Source of the DNA: Cladopsammia gracilis
Lineage: Eukaryota; Cnidaria; Anthozoa; Scleractinia; Dendrophylliidae
DNA length: 64,000 nucleotides
Reading direction: 5' to 3'
Assembly: GCA_022457155.1 (NCBI GenBank)
Contig: JAJGOT010000001.1
Span: 741,001 to 805,000 of the forward strand
Both the position numbers and the translations under genes were made by a program. Positions 35,131-46,514 of this stretch are shown here, one piece after another. The notes under the pieces are model-generated. The model was not told the DNA's origin. It did no database searches and saw nothing but the letters and a program-made list of their open reading frames with translations. Each line of letters begins with the position of its first letter. The first letter of the stretch is position 1.

Positions 35131-35616
35131 GACCATTCGGTTCGATTCACGATTCTTTGCTTCCACGTTTCGGTTTTGGTTCGATTTTTGCATACCTTTT
35201 CCAGGGCGCCCTCAATGAGTTATTATATTGTGAAATCAGAATTCAGAACTCTTTAAAATCTGTGTTTTTGATTGCCGAGCAAAGGCATTTGCAGTTCGTG
35301 CGCCATTTTGTGTTGCCTGGTAAAATTACTGCCTTTCTACCACCTCTTGAGAATTTCCAAATAAGGCAAACCATGTGCAACACGCTCATTGTCACGTTCT
35401 CAAACATGGCGAACGACCAAGCAATAGTGATTCTGCCTTCATCTTTTAGATCAGCTGTGTGGAAATGTTATGGTTTTCCGGCTAAAGACGGTACAACAGA
35501 TAAGTCTAAAACTATCTGCAAGAAACATTTGCATAATCGAATCGAAATATTCGAAATCGAAAGGCAATAATCGAAATCGGATCGAATCGCAAGGAATATG
35601 AATCGTTACACCCCTA
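35131..35616 (+). mobile_element. hAT element, copy in array unit 1 (left end lost)
   Basis: Same as 38558-39087 but lacking its first ~43 bp, which the LINE insertion removed. The right end TTACACCCCTA and the following CTCGGAAC remain. Confidence 0.8.
35157..35570 (+). pseudogene. BED-finger remnant of a hAT transposase (unit 1)
   Basis: A 137-residue frame, nearly identical to 38628-39041 (one Thr/Ala difference). From the internal MANDQAIVILPSSF on it reads SAVWKCYGFPAKDG and DKSKTICKKH, a BED-type zinc finger as found at the N-terminus of hAT transposases. After HNRI it runs into the CGAAAT-rich end of the element. The rest of the transposase is missing. Confidence 0.55.
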
Positions 35617-37449
35617 CTCGGAACGTAATCATGTTTCATTCATTACCATTAAATATTAACTGACTTATTTTTGGCTACTTTGTTATTTATTGATCATATA
35701 ACTGGTCATTTGCTGATTTTAACTTGTGTTCTGTTAGTCTCTAACTTTCGTTTTAAACTCAAGACTCTATCTTTCTTTATGACAATTGTATTTTGGCTTA
35801 TTCTTACAACCTCTTGGTCTAGTTCAGTTATTATTCACAGCCATTAAAGAGTATGGGGTGGAAGCGGAATAATGAATAATGTAAAGCGGTTTTAAAGAAG
35901 AAAAAAAAAGGAATATTTAGGGTTTAAAATAAAAAAAAAGAATAGTACAAGCTTTACAATGTAATAATGAATAACGTGTCGTTTTCCTTAAAGAATGGCA
36001 TAAAGAATATGATTGACAAAGACTTAAAGGCATGCCTGCTACATGCATCTTATTATGTCGGACAGCCAGGCGTTGTTTCTCACCTCGTCAAAGCTAAAGA
36101 TGAATTTGGACCTGTAATTCGATTGGAGCAAAAATTATGAACGAAATGTACACGCTAAGGTAAAACAGCAACATTCGATCCAAGATTCATTTTGAATGGT
36201 TAGACAAGACCCTCAAAAGGTAAAGTGCTAACAGCCATTGCAGCGCTATGCAATCCGTAAGGAGTGGAGTTATCGTCCAACAGTAAGACGAATTAGCGAC
36301 ACCTACTGATTACTGAAACGTACGACAACAGCTCAAGAAAACTTCAAAAATTATTTATAACGTTGCAACAAACGATTAATCGAAATAGTGAAAGATGTTT
36401 TGAAATGAACAGAGTATGATTATAGTTAATATGAAATCAAAGTTACCTCAGAGATAGTGTCTTCAAATTGGAGATGTGTACACAACGAGATGCACGAACA
36501 GTCTAGTTTATCTGAAATTAGTCTTTTGCTTAAAGCAGGCAGCATTACAAAGCACTTTGGACTTACCAAATTAACTTTCTCTTAACAAAGAAAAGCTATT
36601 TTTATAGAAGCTAGCATTTTTCTCTTTTATTTCGAATTGAAACACCATTAACCTTTTAACATACAGTTTAGTGTGGCGCCGTAAACACCGAGGAATCCGA
36701 ATTACAAAAGAAAGCCAAAAGAAAGCCGAATTCTATAAGTTTTGGAGATGATCACGCGATTGAATGAATACCGGATTCTAGAAGGTATTTCTTCATTGTA
36801 TCTACGTAATTGCTCTCATACTTCATTAGCCGTGTGGAACATTATCAAGTTTCGATCACAACAGACTTATTGCTTTGTTATTTATAGATTATAACTGATC
36901 AGTTGCTGATTTTAATTGCGCTCTGTTGGTCTTTAACTTTAGTTTTGAACTCAAGATTTTATCTTTCTTATTAAAAAAGGTTGTTTAAAAAAGCACTTCA
37001 ACACTACTATCTTGCCTAAAACTAATGAACAGTCTATCTCTGTTTCTGCGAAGTCTTCAATACCCACATCGCCAAAATTTTGCAGTGCATCCTCCCTCGA
37101 GCTTCGCGAGGTTCTGCGAGCCACGTCTTTCTAGTAAATTTACGTCACAGACACGATCGGTGGCTCACGCGTCCAGCCGTTCTTCTCGGGGAGGCTCAGA
37201 GACCGGATGCAAGAAAGCGGCGGAAATTTAGCCTTTTTTGTTCAGTGTGGGGCTGTCAACAGTGACGTACAAAGGCAAGCCGTATTCTATAAATTGTGAA
37301 ATACACCGGGGTAAACCTCTTTTAGCATCGTGTATTATTCATGGTTATTTGGTTTATTTCAATTTAATATCAATTTGTAAAAAAAGGCCAAGAAGCTATT
37401 ACGTATTATGCGTGAGTCTCACGCCTGGGGATCGAAAACATCGATCACA

Positions 37450-37612
37450 TGTGTCTTTCTGCATGTACCGGTATCCATGAACCACTCATTGTCTTCTATT
37501 GTTTGTGAGGTATTGTATTTTTGGTCTTGTTTTGCATTTGTATTATTGTCGTTCTTTGTTCCTTTTGTATTACGTAATATGTGATCGGTACGATGCAGAA
37601 TCTACCGATCAC
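37450..37612. repeat. ~163-bp insertion unique to array unit 2
   Basis: Absent from units 1 and 3. Flanked by CGATCACATG on both sides, a likely 10-bp duplication. Its right end forms a hairpin with 12-bp perfect arms (ATGTGATCGGTA at 37579-37590, TACCGATCACAT at 37603-37614). Confidence 0.65.
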
Positions 37613-38557
37613 ATGCATGCAGGATAATTTCTCACGCCTGACTCGCAATTCAGGACTACTTGTTCATTAATTACCATTAACGTGAAAAATTGAATTCAAT
37701 TTTCACCCAAAATAGTCCAATGAACGGCGCTAAATGTCGCGTTTGAGTCCTAAATAACAAGCTAAAAGATGGCGCCGAGATTTCGAGCTTCGTACCGCGA
37801 CATTCTGCAACCTTCGGAAATCATCGGAACATCTTCGGAAATCTTCGGCAATGTTCAGAAGTGGTCGGAAATGTTTCGGAAATTCGGGTTGTATGGATAC
37901 GAAAATGTCACGCATTCGTTTTAGAAAAAGTAGTAGTAGTAAACTTTATTCAAGTGTCAATCATTCTAGCGTTTCTCACACTAATTGGTGACACTACATA
38001 AGAAACCTAAGATAAACATTAAAAGATAAACATTAAAAACATTAAAAAGTACGTTGGCAGGTATAAGAATCCGTATGCCTGAAAGGTCAAGGAGACATTT
38101 TTTTAAGTTGATATTTGTGGATGATCACACGATTTGACAATTATTGTATTTTGATTCATTCTTCAGCAATAGTTCGGGATTATTTACAGTCGATAAACAA
38201 AGCCGAATTCTAGAAGGTAATTCTTCATTGTGTCTATGCATGGCAGAGAACAGTCTTCAACCTTGCCGAGGAACATGATCACAAACAGTAAATATTAAAT
38301 GAATATTTAGTTATTTTCGATCATAACTGACCCTTTGATGATTTTAATTTGCGTTCTGTTAGTCTTGACTTTTTGCGCTTTTGAGATTTGGAGATGATAA
38401 CAAGTTCAAAAGTGGTCGTGCTGAGTATTCAGTCCACAATCGATAAACAGGCGATAAACAAAGCCGAATGAGGTATTTTTATGGTCCAGCGGTCAACCAG
38501 GTGACAGGCGACAATAGATAGGTATCCTGTAGGGCCTCCAGACCAGCCGCTCGGAAC

Positions 38558-39087
38558 TAGTGGTGTAACGATTAATCGAATTCTCGATTAATCGCGATTA
38601 TGACCATTCGGTTCGATTCACGATTCTTTGCTTCCACGTTTCGGTTTTGGTTCGATTTTTGCATACCTTTTCCAGGGTGCCCTCAATGAGTTATTATATT
38701 GTGAAATCAGAATTCAGAACTCTTTAAAATCTGTGTTTTTGATTGCCGAGCAAAGGCATTTGCAGTTCGTGCGCCATTTTGTGTTGCCTGGTAAAATTGC
38801 TGCCTTTCTACCACCTCTTGAGAATTTCCAAATAAGGCAAACCATGTGCAACACGCTCATTGTCACGTTCTCAAACATGGCGAACGACCAAGCAATAGTG
38901 ATTCTGCCTTCATCTTTTAGATCAGCTGTGTGGAAATGTTATGGTTTTCCGGCTAAAGACGGTACAACAGATAAGTCTAAAACTATCTGCAAGAAACATT
39001 TGCATAATCGAATCGAAATATTCGAAATCGAAAGGCAATAATCGAAATCGGATCGAATCGCAAGGAATATGAATCGTTACACCCCTA
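38558..39087 (+). mobile_element. Non-autonomous hAT element, 530 bp, with 8-bp TSD
   Basis: TIRs TAGTGGTGTAACGATTAATC and, inverted, TAGGGGTGTAACGATTCATA. Both sides carry the exact 8-bp duplication CTCGGAAC (38550-38557, 39088-39095), diagnostic for hAT. Subterminal regions are rich in CGATT/CGAAAT motifs. It carries a BED-finger remnant at 38628-39041. Confidence 0.9.
38628..39041 (+). pseudogene. BED-finger remnant of a hAT transposase (unit 2)
   Basis: The intact-element counterpart of 35157-35570. The BED-like part lies in the last 55 residues (SAVWKCYGFPAKDG, SKTICKKH); the upstream part of the frame shows no domain. Without the hAT dimerisation and DDE regions it cannot be a transposase. 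That the frame is open in both array copies reflects their recent duplication, not necessarily selection. Confidence 0.55.
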
Positions 39088-41882
39088 CTCGGAACGTAAT
39101 CATGTTTCATTCATTACCATTAAATATTAACTGACTTATTTTTGGCTACTTTGTTATTTATTGATCATATAACTGGTCATTTGCTGATTTTAACTTGTGT
39201 TCTGTTAGTCTCTAACTTTCGTTTTAAACTCAAGACTCTATCTTTCTTTATGACAATTGTATTTTGGCTTATTCTTACAACCTCTTGGTCTAGTTCAGTT
39301 ATTATTCACAGCCATTAAAGAGTATGGGTGGAAGCGGAATAATGAATAATGTAAAGCGGTTTTAAAGAAGAAGAAGCTAAGAAGAAGAAAAAAAGGAATA
39401 TTTAGGGTTTAAAATAAAAAAAAATGAATAGTACAAGCTTTACAATGTAATAATGAATAACGTGTCGTTTTCCTTAAAGAATGGCATAAAGAATATGATT
39501 GACAAAGACTTAAAGGCATGCCTATTACATGCATCTTATTATGTCGGACAGCCAGGCGTTGTTTCGCGCCTCGTCAAAGGAAAAGATGAATTTGGACCTG
39601 TAATTCGATTGGAGCAAAAATTATGAACGAAATGTACACGCTAAGGTAAAACAGCAACATTCGATCCAAGATTCATTTTGAATGGTTAGACAAGACCCTC
39701 AAAAGGTAAAGTGCTAACAGCCATTGCAGCGCTATGCAATCCGTAAGGAGTGGAGTTATCGTCCAAGAGTAAGACGAATTAGCGACACCTACTGATTACT
39801 GAAACGTACGACAACAGCTCAAGAAAACTTCAAAAATTATTTATAACGTTGCAACAAACGATTAATCGAAATAGTGAAAGATGTTTTGAAATGAACAGAG
39901 TATGCATGATTATAGTTAATATGAAATCAAAGTTACCTCAGAGATAGTGTCTTCAAATTGGAGATGTGTACACAACGAGATGCACGAACAGTCTAGTTTA
40001 TCTGAAGTTAGTCTTTTGCTTAAAGCAGGCAGCATTACAAAGCACTTTGGACTTACCAAATTAACTTTCTCTTAACAAAGAAAAGCTATTTTTATAGAAG
40101 CTAGCATTTATCTCTTTTATTTCGAATTGAAACACCATTAACCTTTTAACATACAGTTTAGTGTGGCGCCGTAAACACCGAGGAAGCCGAATTACAAAAG
40201 AAAGCCAAAAGAAAGCCGAATTCTATAAGTTTTGGAGATGATCACGCGATTGAATGAATACCGGATTCTAGAAGGTATTTCTTCATTGTATCTACGTAAT
40301 TGCTCTCATACTTCATTAGCCGTGTGGAACATTATCAAGTTTCGATCACAACAGACTTATTGCTTTGTTATTTATAGATTATAACTGATCAGTTGCTGAT
40401 TTTAATTGCGCTCTGTTGGTCTTTAACTTTAGTTTTGAACTCAAGATTTTATCTTTCTTATTAAAAAAGGTTGTTTAAAAAAGCACTTCAACACTACTAT
40501 CTTGCCCAAAACTAATGAACAGTCTATCTCTGTTTCTGCGAAGTCTTCAATACCCACATCGCCAAAATTTTGCAGTGCATCCTCCCTCGAGCTTCGCGAG
40601 GTTCTGCGAGCCACGTCTTTCTAGTAAATTTACGTCACAGACACGATCGGTGGCTCACGCGTCCAGCCGTTCTTCTCGGGGAGGCTCAGAGACCGGTTGC
40701 AAGAAAGCGGCGGAAATTGAGCCTTTTTTGTTCAGTGTGGGGCTGTCAACAGTGACGTACAAAGGCAAGCCGCATTCTATAAATTGTGAAATACACCGGG
40801 GTAAACCTCTTTTAGCATCGTGTATTATTCATGGTTATTTGGTTTATTTCAATTTAATATCAATTTGTAAAAAAAGGCCAAGAAGCTATTACGTATTATG
40901 CGTGAGTCTCACGCCTGGGGATCGAAAACATCGATCACATGCATGCAGGATAATTTCTCACGCCTGACTCGCAATTCAGGACTACTTGTTCATTAATTAC
41001 CATTAACGTGAAAAATTGAATTCAATTTTCACCCAAAATAGTCCAATGAACGGCGCTAAATGTCGCGTTTGAGTCCTAAATAACAAGCTAAAAGATGACG
41101 CCGAGATTTCGAGCTTCGTACCGCGACATTCTGCAACCTTCGGAAATCATCGGAACATCTTCGGAAATCTTCGGCAATGTTCAGAAGTGGTCGGAAATGT
41201 TTCGGAAATTCGGGTTGTATGGATACGAAAATGTCACGCATCCGTTTTAGAAAAAGTAGTAGTAGTAAACTTTATTCAAGTGTCAATCATTCTAGCGTTT
41301 CTCACACTAATTGGTGACACTACATAAGAAACCTAAGATAAACATTAAAAGATAAACATTAAAAACATTAAAAAGTACGTTGGCAGGTATAAGAATCCGT
41401 ATGCCTGAAAGGTCAAGGAGACATTTTTTTAAGTTGATATTTGTGGATGATCACACGATTTGACAAATATTGTATTTTGATTCATTCTTCAGCAATAGTT
41501 GGGATTATTTACAGTCGATAAACAAAGCCGAATTCTAGAAGGTAATTCTTCATTGTGTCTATGCATGGCAGAGAACAGTCTTCAACCTTGCCGAGGAACA
41601 TGATCACAAACAGTAAATATTAAATGAATATTTAGTTATTTTCGATCATAACTGACCATTTGATGATTTTAATTTGCGTTCTGTTAGTCTTGACGTTTTG
41701 CGCTTTTGAGATTTGGAGATGATAACAAGTTCAAAAGTGGTCGTGCTGAGTATTCAGTCCACAGTTGATAAACAGGCGATAAACAAAGCCGAATGAGGTA
41801 TTTTTATGGTCCAGCGGTCAACCAGGTGACAGGCGATAATAGACAGGTATCTTGCAGGGCCTCCAGACCAGCCGCTCGGAAC

Positions 41883-42003
41883 TAGTGGTGTAACGATTAA
41901 TCGAATTCTCGATTAATCGCGATTATGACCATTCGGTTCGATTCACGATTCTTTGCTTCCACGTTTCGGTTTTGGTTCGATTTTTGCATACCTTTTCCAG
42001 GGC
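41883..42003 (+). mobile_element. hAT element, left fragment in array unit 3
   Basis: Begins TAGTGGTGTAACG after CTCGGAAC as in unit 2, and breaks off at the unit-3 deletion junction (GGCGC|AACAAACG at 42004). Confidence 0.8.
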
Positions 42004-42720
42004 GCAACAAACGTTGCAACAAACGATTAATCGAAATAGTGAAAGATGTTTTGAAATGAACAGAGTATGATTATAGTTAATATGAAATCAAAGTTACCTC
42101 AGAGATAGTGTCTTCAAATTGGAGATGTGTACACAACGAGATGCACGAACAGTCTAGTTAATCTGAAGTTAGTCTTTTGCTTAAAGCAGGCAGCATTACA
42201 AAGCACTTTGGACTTACCAAATTAACTTTCTCTTAACAAAGAAAAGCTATTTTTATAGAAGCTAGCATTTTTCTCTTTTATTTCGAATTGAAACACCATT
42301 AACCTTTTAACATACAGTTTAGTGTGGCGCCGTAAACACCGAGGAAGCCGAATTACAAAAGAAAGCCAAAAGAAAGCCGAATTCTATAAGTTTTGGAGAT
42401 GATCACGCGATTGAATGAATACCGGATTCTACAAACGGTATTTCTTCATTGTATCTAGTACGTAATTGCTCTCATACTTCATTAGCCGAGTGGAACATTA
42501 TCAAGTTTCGATCACAACAAACTTATTGCTTTGTTATTAATAGGATAGATCATAACTGATCATTTGCTGATTTCAATTGCGCTGTGTTGGTCTTTAACTT
42601 TAATTTTGAACTCAAGACTTTATCTTTTTGATTAAAAAAGGTTGTTTAAAAAAGCACTTCAACACTACTATCTTTCCTAAAACTAATGAACAGTCTATCT
42701 CTGTTTCTGCGAAGTCTTCA

Positions 42721-43490
42721 AACACAGTTTTCCCTAATTTACCTTAGACAAATAGCATTGGAAAGCACTTTTGACTTTCCAAATTAATTAACTCAGTCTC
42801 TGAAGGAAAACCTATTTCTAAAGGAGCAAGAATTTCTCTTTTATTTCGAATTGGAACACCATTAAATGTTTAAAATACAGTTCAGTGTAGGGTTGTAAAC
42901 AGTGACGTTCAAAGGAAAGCCGTATTTTAGAAGTTATGAAATCTGACACGCTGAGTTAATCGCTTTTAGTATCTCGAATCGAACAGGCGAATCATATCAA
43001 AATTTAAGAAGCATTAAAAAGCAGATTTAAATTCCAAAATGTTTTAAGAATTGCAGAGAGTTCAAAACTACACATCTGGGCCAATTTTTGAAGCGCAAGA
43101 GCAGTTCAAGAGTTATAGGCGAATGAGTATTAGACATTTTTAGTAAGAAATGTATGGAGCGGTCATCTTGGTGCCCCACTTAGGGGCACCAACATGGCGG
43201 CCAAAACTTCAAAGTCTTAATTACAGCCAAAATATTATCTCATCGTAAAATATTGGATTCACTATAAGTTCCATTAAATCGTCTTATAAGCATCTATAAT
43301 GCAAAAATAACTTTCAGCAGGTCCAATTTTGTTTATTCCAAAATATCGTTAAAATCCGTGAAACTTTTTCTGGAGGATTGCAACATCGGTACTCACATAC
43401 CATGTTAGAAACAGCTTTGTAGGATGTATAGTTTAGATTTTTTTGTTTTTATGTGAAAACCCCCAATAAATTATTTTTCTTGAGCATGAT
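42721..43490. other. Spacer related to array B in inverse orientation
   Basis: 42640-42960 is the reverse complement of about 47330-47660 and 49440-49770. 43060-43200 is a diverged inverse match of 52725-52912. No gene. Confidence 0.55.
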
Positions 43491-43497
43491 TTCAAAA

Positions 43498-44054
43498 TGG
43501 TGGATGCGAAGGAGTTGTTTGATTTGGCGTGCGATCGTGTTGTAGAGCTAGGTTTAAAGTTGAAAAGTCTCAAAGTTTTACAACGGAAAGCGCTGGAAAA
43601 GCTGGTTGACGGTGAAGATTTGTTCGTTTTTGAACCTACTACGGTATCAGGAAAGTCCCTTATTTTCCAATCCGCACCGATGATTTTCGATACTGTGAAA
43701 GAGACGAGTTTTAAGTCCATTGCTGTCGTTATTTTACCCCTGACTTCGCTAATGGAAGATCAAGTAAAATTCCTAAAATCAATAGGCATTGCTGCCGAGT
43801 TTATTGGCGAAGATCAAAAGGACGAGGAGGCGAAAAAGCCGTTGAAAAGGGCGACTGCGAGATCGTCTTTGGATCACCGGAGTCATTTTTTTTGTTCTGA
43901 TTGATGAAGAAAGATGTTGTTGAGTGAAGTCTTGGAAGAGAGATTGTGCCTCATCTGCCTCATTGCTGTGGATGAAGCTTACTGTATTTCACACTTATAT
44001 GCATATAGACATATTGACAAGATCTGGCGCGACATGTACATCACTTGTGCTTGA
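43498..44054 (+). pseudogene. RecQ-like helicase fragment, copy 2
   Basis: ATG at 43498 opens a 135-residue frame: LQRKALEKLVDGEDLFVF, a damaged Walker A (PTTVSGKS for PTGSGKS), VILPLTSLMEDQVKFLKSIG and AEFIGEDQKDEE. After a shift near 43860 the motif II region follows (CLIAVDEAYCISH, then HIDKIWRD). The other RecA lobe, RQC and HRDC domains are absent. Real RecQ helicases unwind DNA in repair and recombination; this remnant cannot. Directly downstream (44095-44215) lies a copy of the array A head, tying the helicase fragment to that repeat family. Confidence 0.75.
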
Positions 44055-44094
44055 CATATCCAGTGACCAGTAGCGATGCATAAATTAAATTTTA

Positions 44095-44215
44095 AATTTA
44101 CGTCACCGACACGATAGGTAGCCCACGCGTCCAGCCGTTCTTCTCGCGGGGAGGCTCAGAGGCCGGAAGCGAGAAAGCGGCGGAAATCGAGCCTATATTA
44201 TTTACTGCCGATAAA
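44095..44215. repeat. Detached copy of the array A head segment
   Basis: AATTTACGTCACCGACACGA and CCAGCCGTTCTTCTCG match 31253-31350, 37135-37230 and 40625-40720. Confidence 0.65.
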
Positions 44216-44372
44216 CAAAGCCGAATTCTAGAAGTTATTTCTTCATTGTTTCTATTTCTCGCGCCCGCTTTAGAACATGACCAGTTTCGATCATAACTAA
44301 CTTAATACAGTTATTAATGGATCATAACTGATCATTTGCACAATTAAAATTGTGCCGTGTTGGTCTTTACTG

Positions 44373-45278
44373 AGGGTGTCAATGGGGTTAACCGTCAACC
44401 GTCAAATGGCCAAAAAATTAACCGTCAACCGTCAAAAATGCAGTATTTTTACCGTCAACCGTCAAATACGCCAGCCAGTTTTAACCGTCAAACGTGTCAG
44501 ATATCCTTTGTTAAGAAATAAAATGGAGCCAATTTATGCTGTTTATAAACGATAAGTTTAAATATTCACAAAACACATTTATCTGCAGGTCCTTTTACCC
44601 AACATTTACGGCTAAAGTCCGTCTGGAAACACTTCCGGTGCGGTAAAACTTTAGTCTTTTATTAATAAATAGTGACTTCCGTTCCAGCACGAACAAAGAT
44701 GATGTAATTATGCTAATTAGGGATGGACCATTAGAAAAGTGATGGGGGGGGGGGGGGGGGGGGGAACTTTGGGAGAGGCAAGAAATTTTTTTTTTGTCCA
44801 CCTAAGGTGGAAATCTTTTTGTTTTCCACTCGATGGCTGGAATATTTTTTTTTAATAGTTTATTTTTTAAATTGTCCTTGGGCAGATTTTTTTTTTTGCG
44901 ATAATGCGTGGGAATTTTTTTTTTCTTAATAATTTACTGGGAATTTTTTTTTTTTGCTTTTGCCCCACCCCCCCCCCCCCCCCACCCCCCCCCCCCCCAT
45001 CACTTTTCTAATGGTCCATCCCTTAGACACTTAGTTCAGGTGGAAAACCCTTACTTTAATGCACAAATTATAGGACTAATTGGTTTATTCAAGTATAGGT
45101 GAAATTCTATTCTTTTATAAAACACTTAAGTCAAATTTACCGACTTAATTTCTAGTTATAACCGTCATTCTGAAAAATTAACCGTCAAGCGTCAAATGGC
45201 TTAAAATTTAACCGTCAACCGTCAAAACGACTTTTTTTTAACCGTCAACCGTCAAACATACCCCCCCATTGAGACCCT
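44373..45278. mobile_element. hAT-like element of ACCGTCAACCGTCAA repeats, 8-bp TSD
   Basis: TIRs AGGGTGTCAATGGGG and, inverted, AGGGTCTCAATGGGG. An exact 8-bp direct repeat CTTTACTG lies on each side (44365-44372, 45279-45286), as hAT elements make. Both ends hold several TTAACCGTCAACCGTCAA units. Another MITE (44719-45023) has inserted inside. No transposase. Confidence 0.8.
44719..45023. mobile_element. MITE with G/C-run ends, nested
   Basis: Near-perfect TIRs AGGGATGGACCATTAGAAAA continue into GTGATGGGGG; long G and C runs sit just inside the ends, with T-runs and TTTCCAC motifs in between. Fragments of the same family occur at 51957-52035 and 55128-55212. Confidence 0.75.
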
Positions 45279-45299
45279 CTTTACTGTATCATTGCCGTC

Positions 45300-46514
45300 T
45301 AGTCAGTTATTATTCACATGCAGTCAAAAAAGAAAGCCGAATTCTATAAGGTATTTCTCCATTATGTCGGCCGAGACAGTTAGCCAGGCGGTATTAACAA
45401 TTAATTATCCCGCTGTCTCTCACCTTGTCAAAGTTAGAAATAAACTTGGGTCTCATAACAAAGCGAACAATAAAGAAGCGAACAATGAAGAAGTACCTTC
45501 GAGAATTCGGCTTTGTTTGTTTATGCGAATAATACTCAGCACGACTACTTTTGAACTTAATTAAATCATGTGATCATCTCCAAATCTCAAAAGAGGAAAA
45601 AGTCAAGACTAACAGAAAGCAAATTATTAAAAATCACCAAATGGTCAGTTACGGTCAAAAAATAGCAAAGTATTCATTTCAGTTTGTAATCGAAACGTCA
45701 TCTGCATCAGCGTTCCCCTGCTACGGTTCAAGTACTTTTCGCCAGACCACAGACATAACGTAGAAATCCCTTCTAGATTTCGGAGCTCTGTTCATTGACT
45801 GTAAATAATACTGACTGAGCTTTTGCTGAGGAATGGATCAAAATGCAATATTTACTAAGTCGCATGATCATCCCCAAAGTGACTTCTTTCAATCATGGCC
45901 TTCAATTTTAAATTAGAATATATCGGCTTGACTTTTAGACATATTAAAGGTCGCGTAAGCACATTGGCATTTTTTTTTTACCAATTTATATCAAATTGAT
46001 ATAAACCAAATAACCATGAAGCTCCATAAGGCTAATGCAGCCAGAAACTTCTAATTAGAGACCCAAGTTCATTTGTTAAAAAAACAACTTTAACAAGGAG
46101 AGAAACAGCGGGATAATTAATTGTTATCGCCTGACATTATGAATAAATACCTTACAGAATTCGGCTTTGTTTATCGACTGTAAATGATTGCGAAGTTTTG
46201 CTGAAGAATAATAGAGCAAAATGCAATATTCATTAAATCGCGTGATCATCTCCAAATTTCAACTTAAGAGATTCCCCTTTCAGGCATACCGTCGCATAAG
46301 CTTCTTGGCCCTTTTTTACAAATTGATATATAAACCAAGTGAAATAAACCAAATAACTTATAGAATTCGACTCGATCCTTTCGAGCGTCACCATGTGTTT
46401 ACGGCGCCACACTGAACTGTATATTAAAAGGTTAATGGTGTTCCAATTCGAAATAAAAGAGACAAATTCTAGCTATAACCTATAAAAATAGTTTTTCTTT
46501 GTTAAGAGAAATTT
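45300..46514. other. Diverged relatives of array sequence
   Basis: Contains GAATTCGGCTTTGTTTATCG, CGTGATCATCTCCAAAT and related phrases of arrays A and B in mixed order. ATTATGTCGG...CTCACCTTGTCAAAG at 45362-45430 is a diverged copy of the conserved peptide region noted at 48226-48399. No gene. Confidence 0.45.

Larger units (their letters stand above)
31177..42720. repeat. Tandem array A, unit ~3.49 kb, three copies
   Basis: Copy 1 31177-37062 (enlarged by a LINE), copy 2 37063-40552 (3490 bp), copy 3 40553-42720 (about 1.2 kb deleted at 42004). Copies are nearly identical where comparable. Each starts with a GC-rich segment (CGCCAAAATTTTGCA ... GCCGTTCTTCTCGGGGAGGC). Then come a short LINE-like 3' tail in inverse orientation (GTAGTAGTAAACTTTATTC at about 31897, 37929, 41264), CGGAAAT-rich minisatellite sequence, a hAT element with a BED remnant, and AT-rich sequence ending CTGCGAAGTCTTCAATACCC. 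No intact gene is present. Confidence 0.85.

Noticed and set aside
37025..37265. Frames repeated in array A heads (ARFCE...SRSSRGGSETG)
   Set aside because: Open in more than one phase and GC-rich, with no recognisable domain or splice sites; kept only as part of the repeat.
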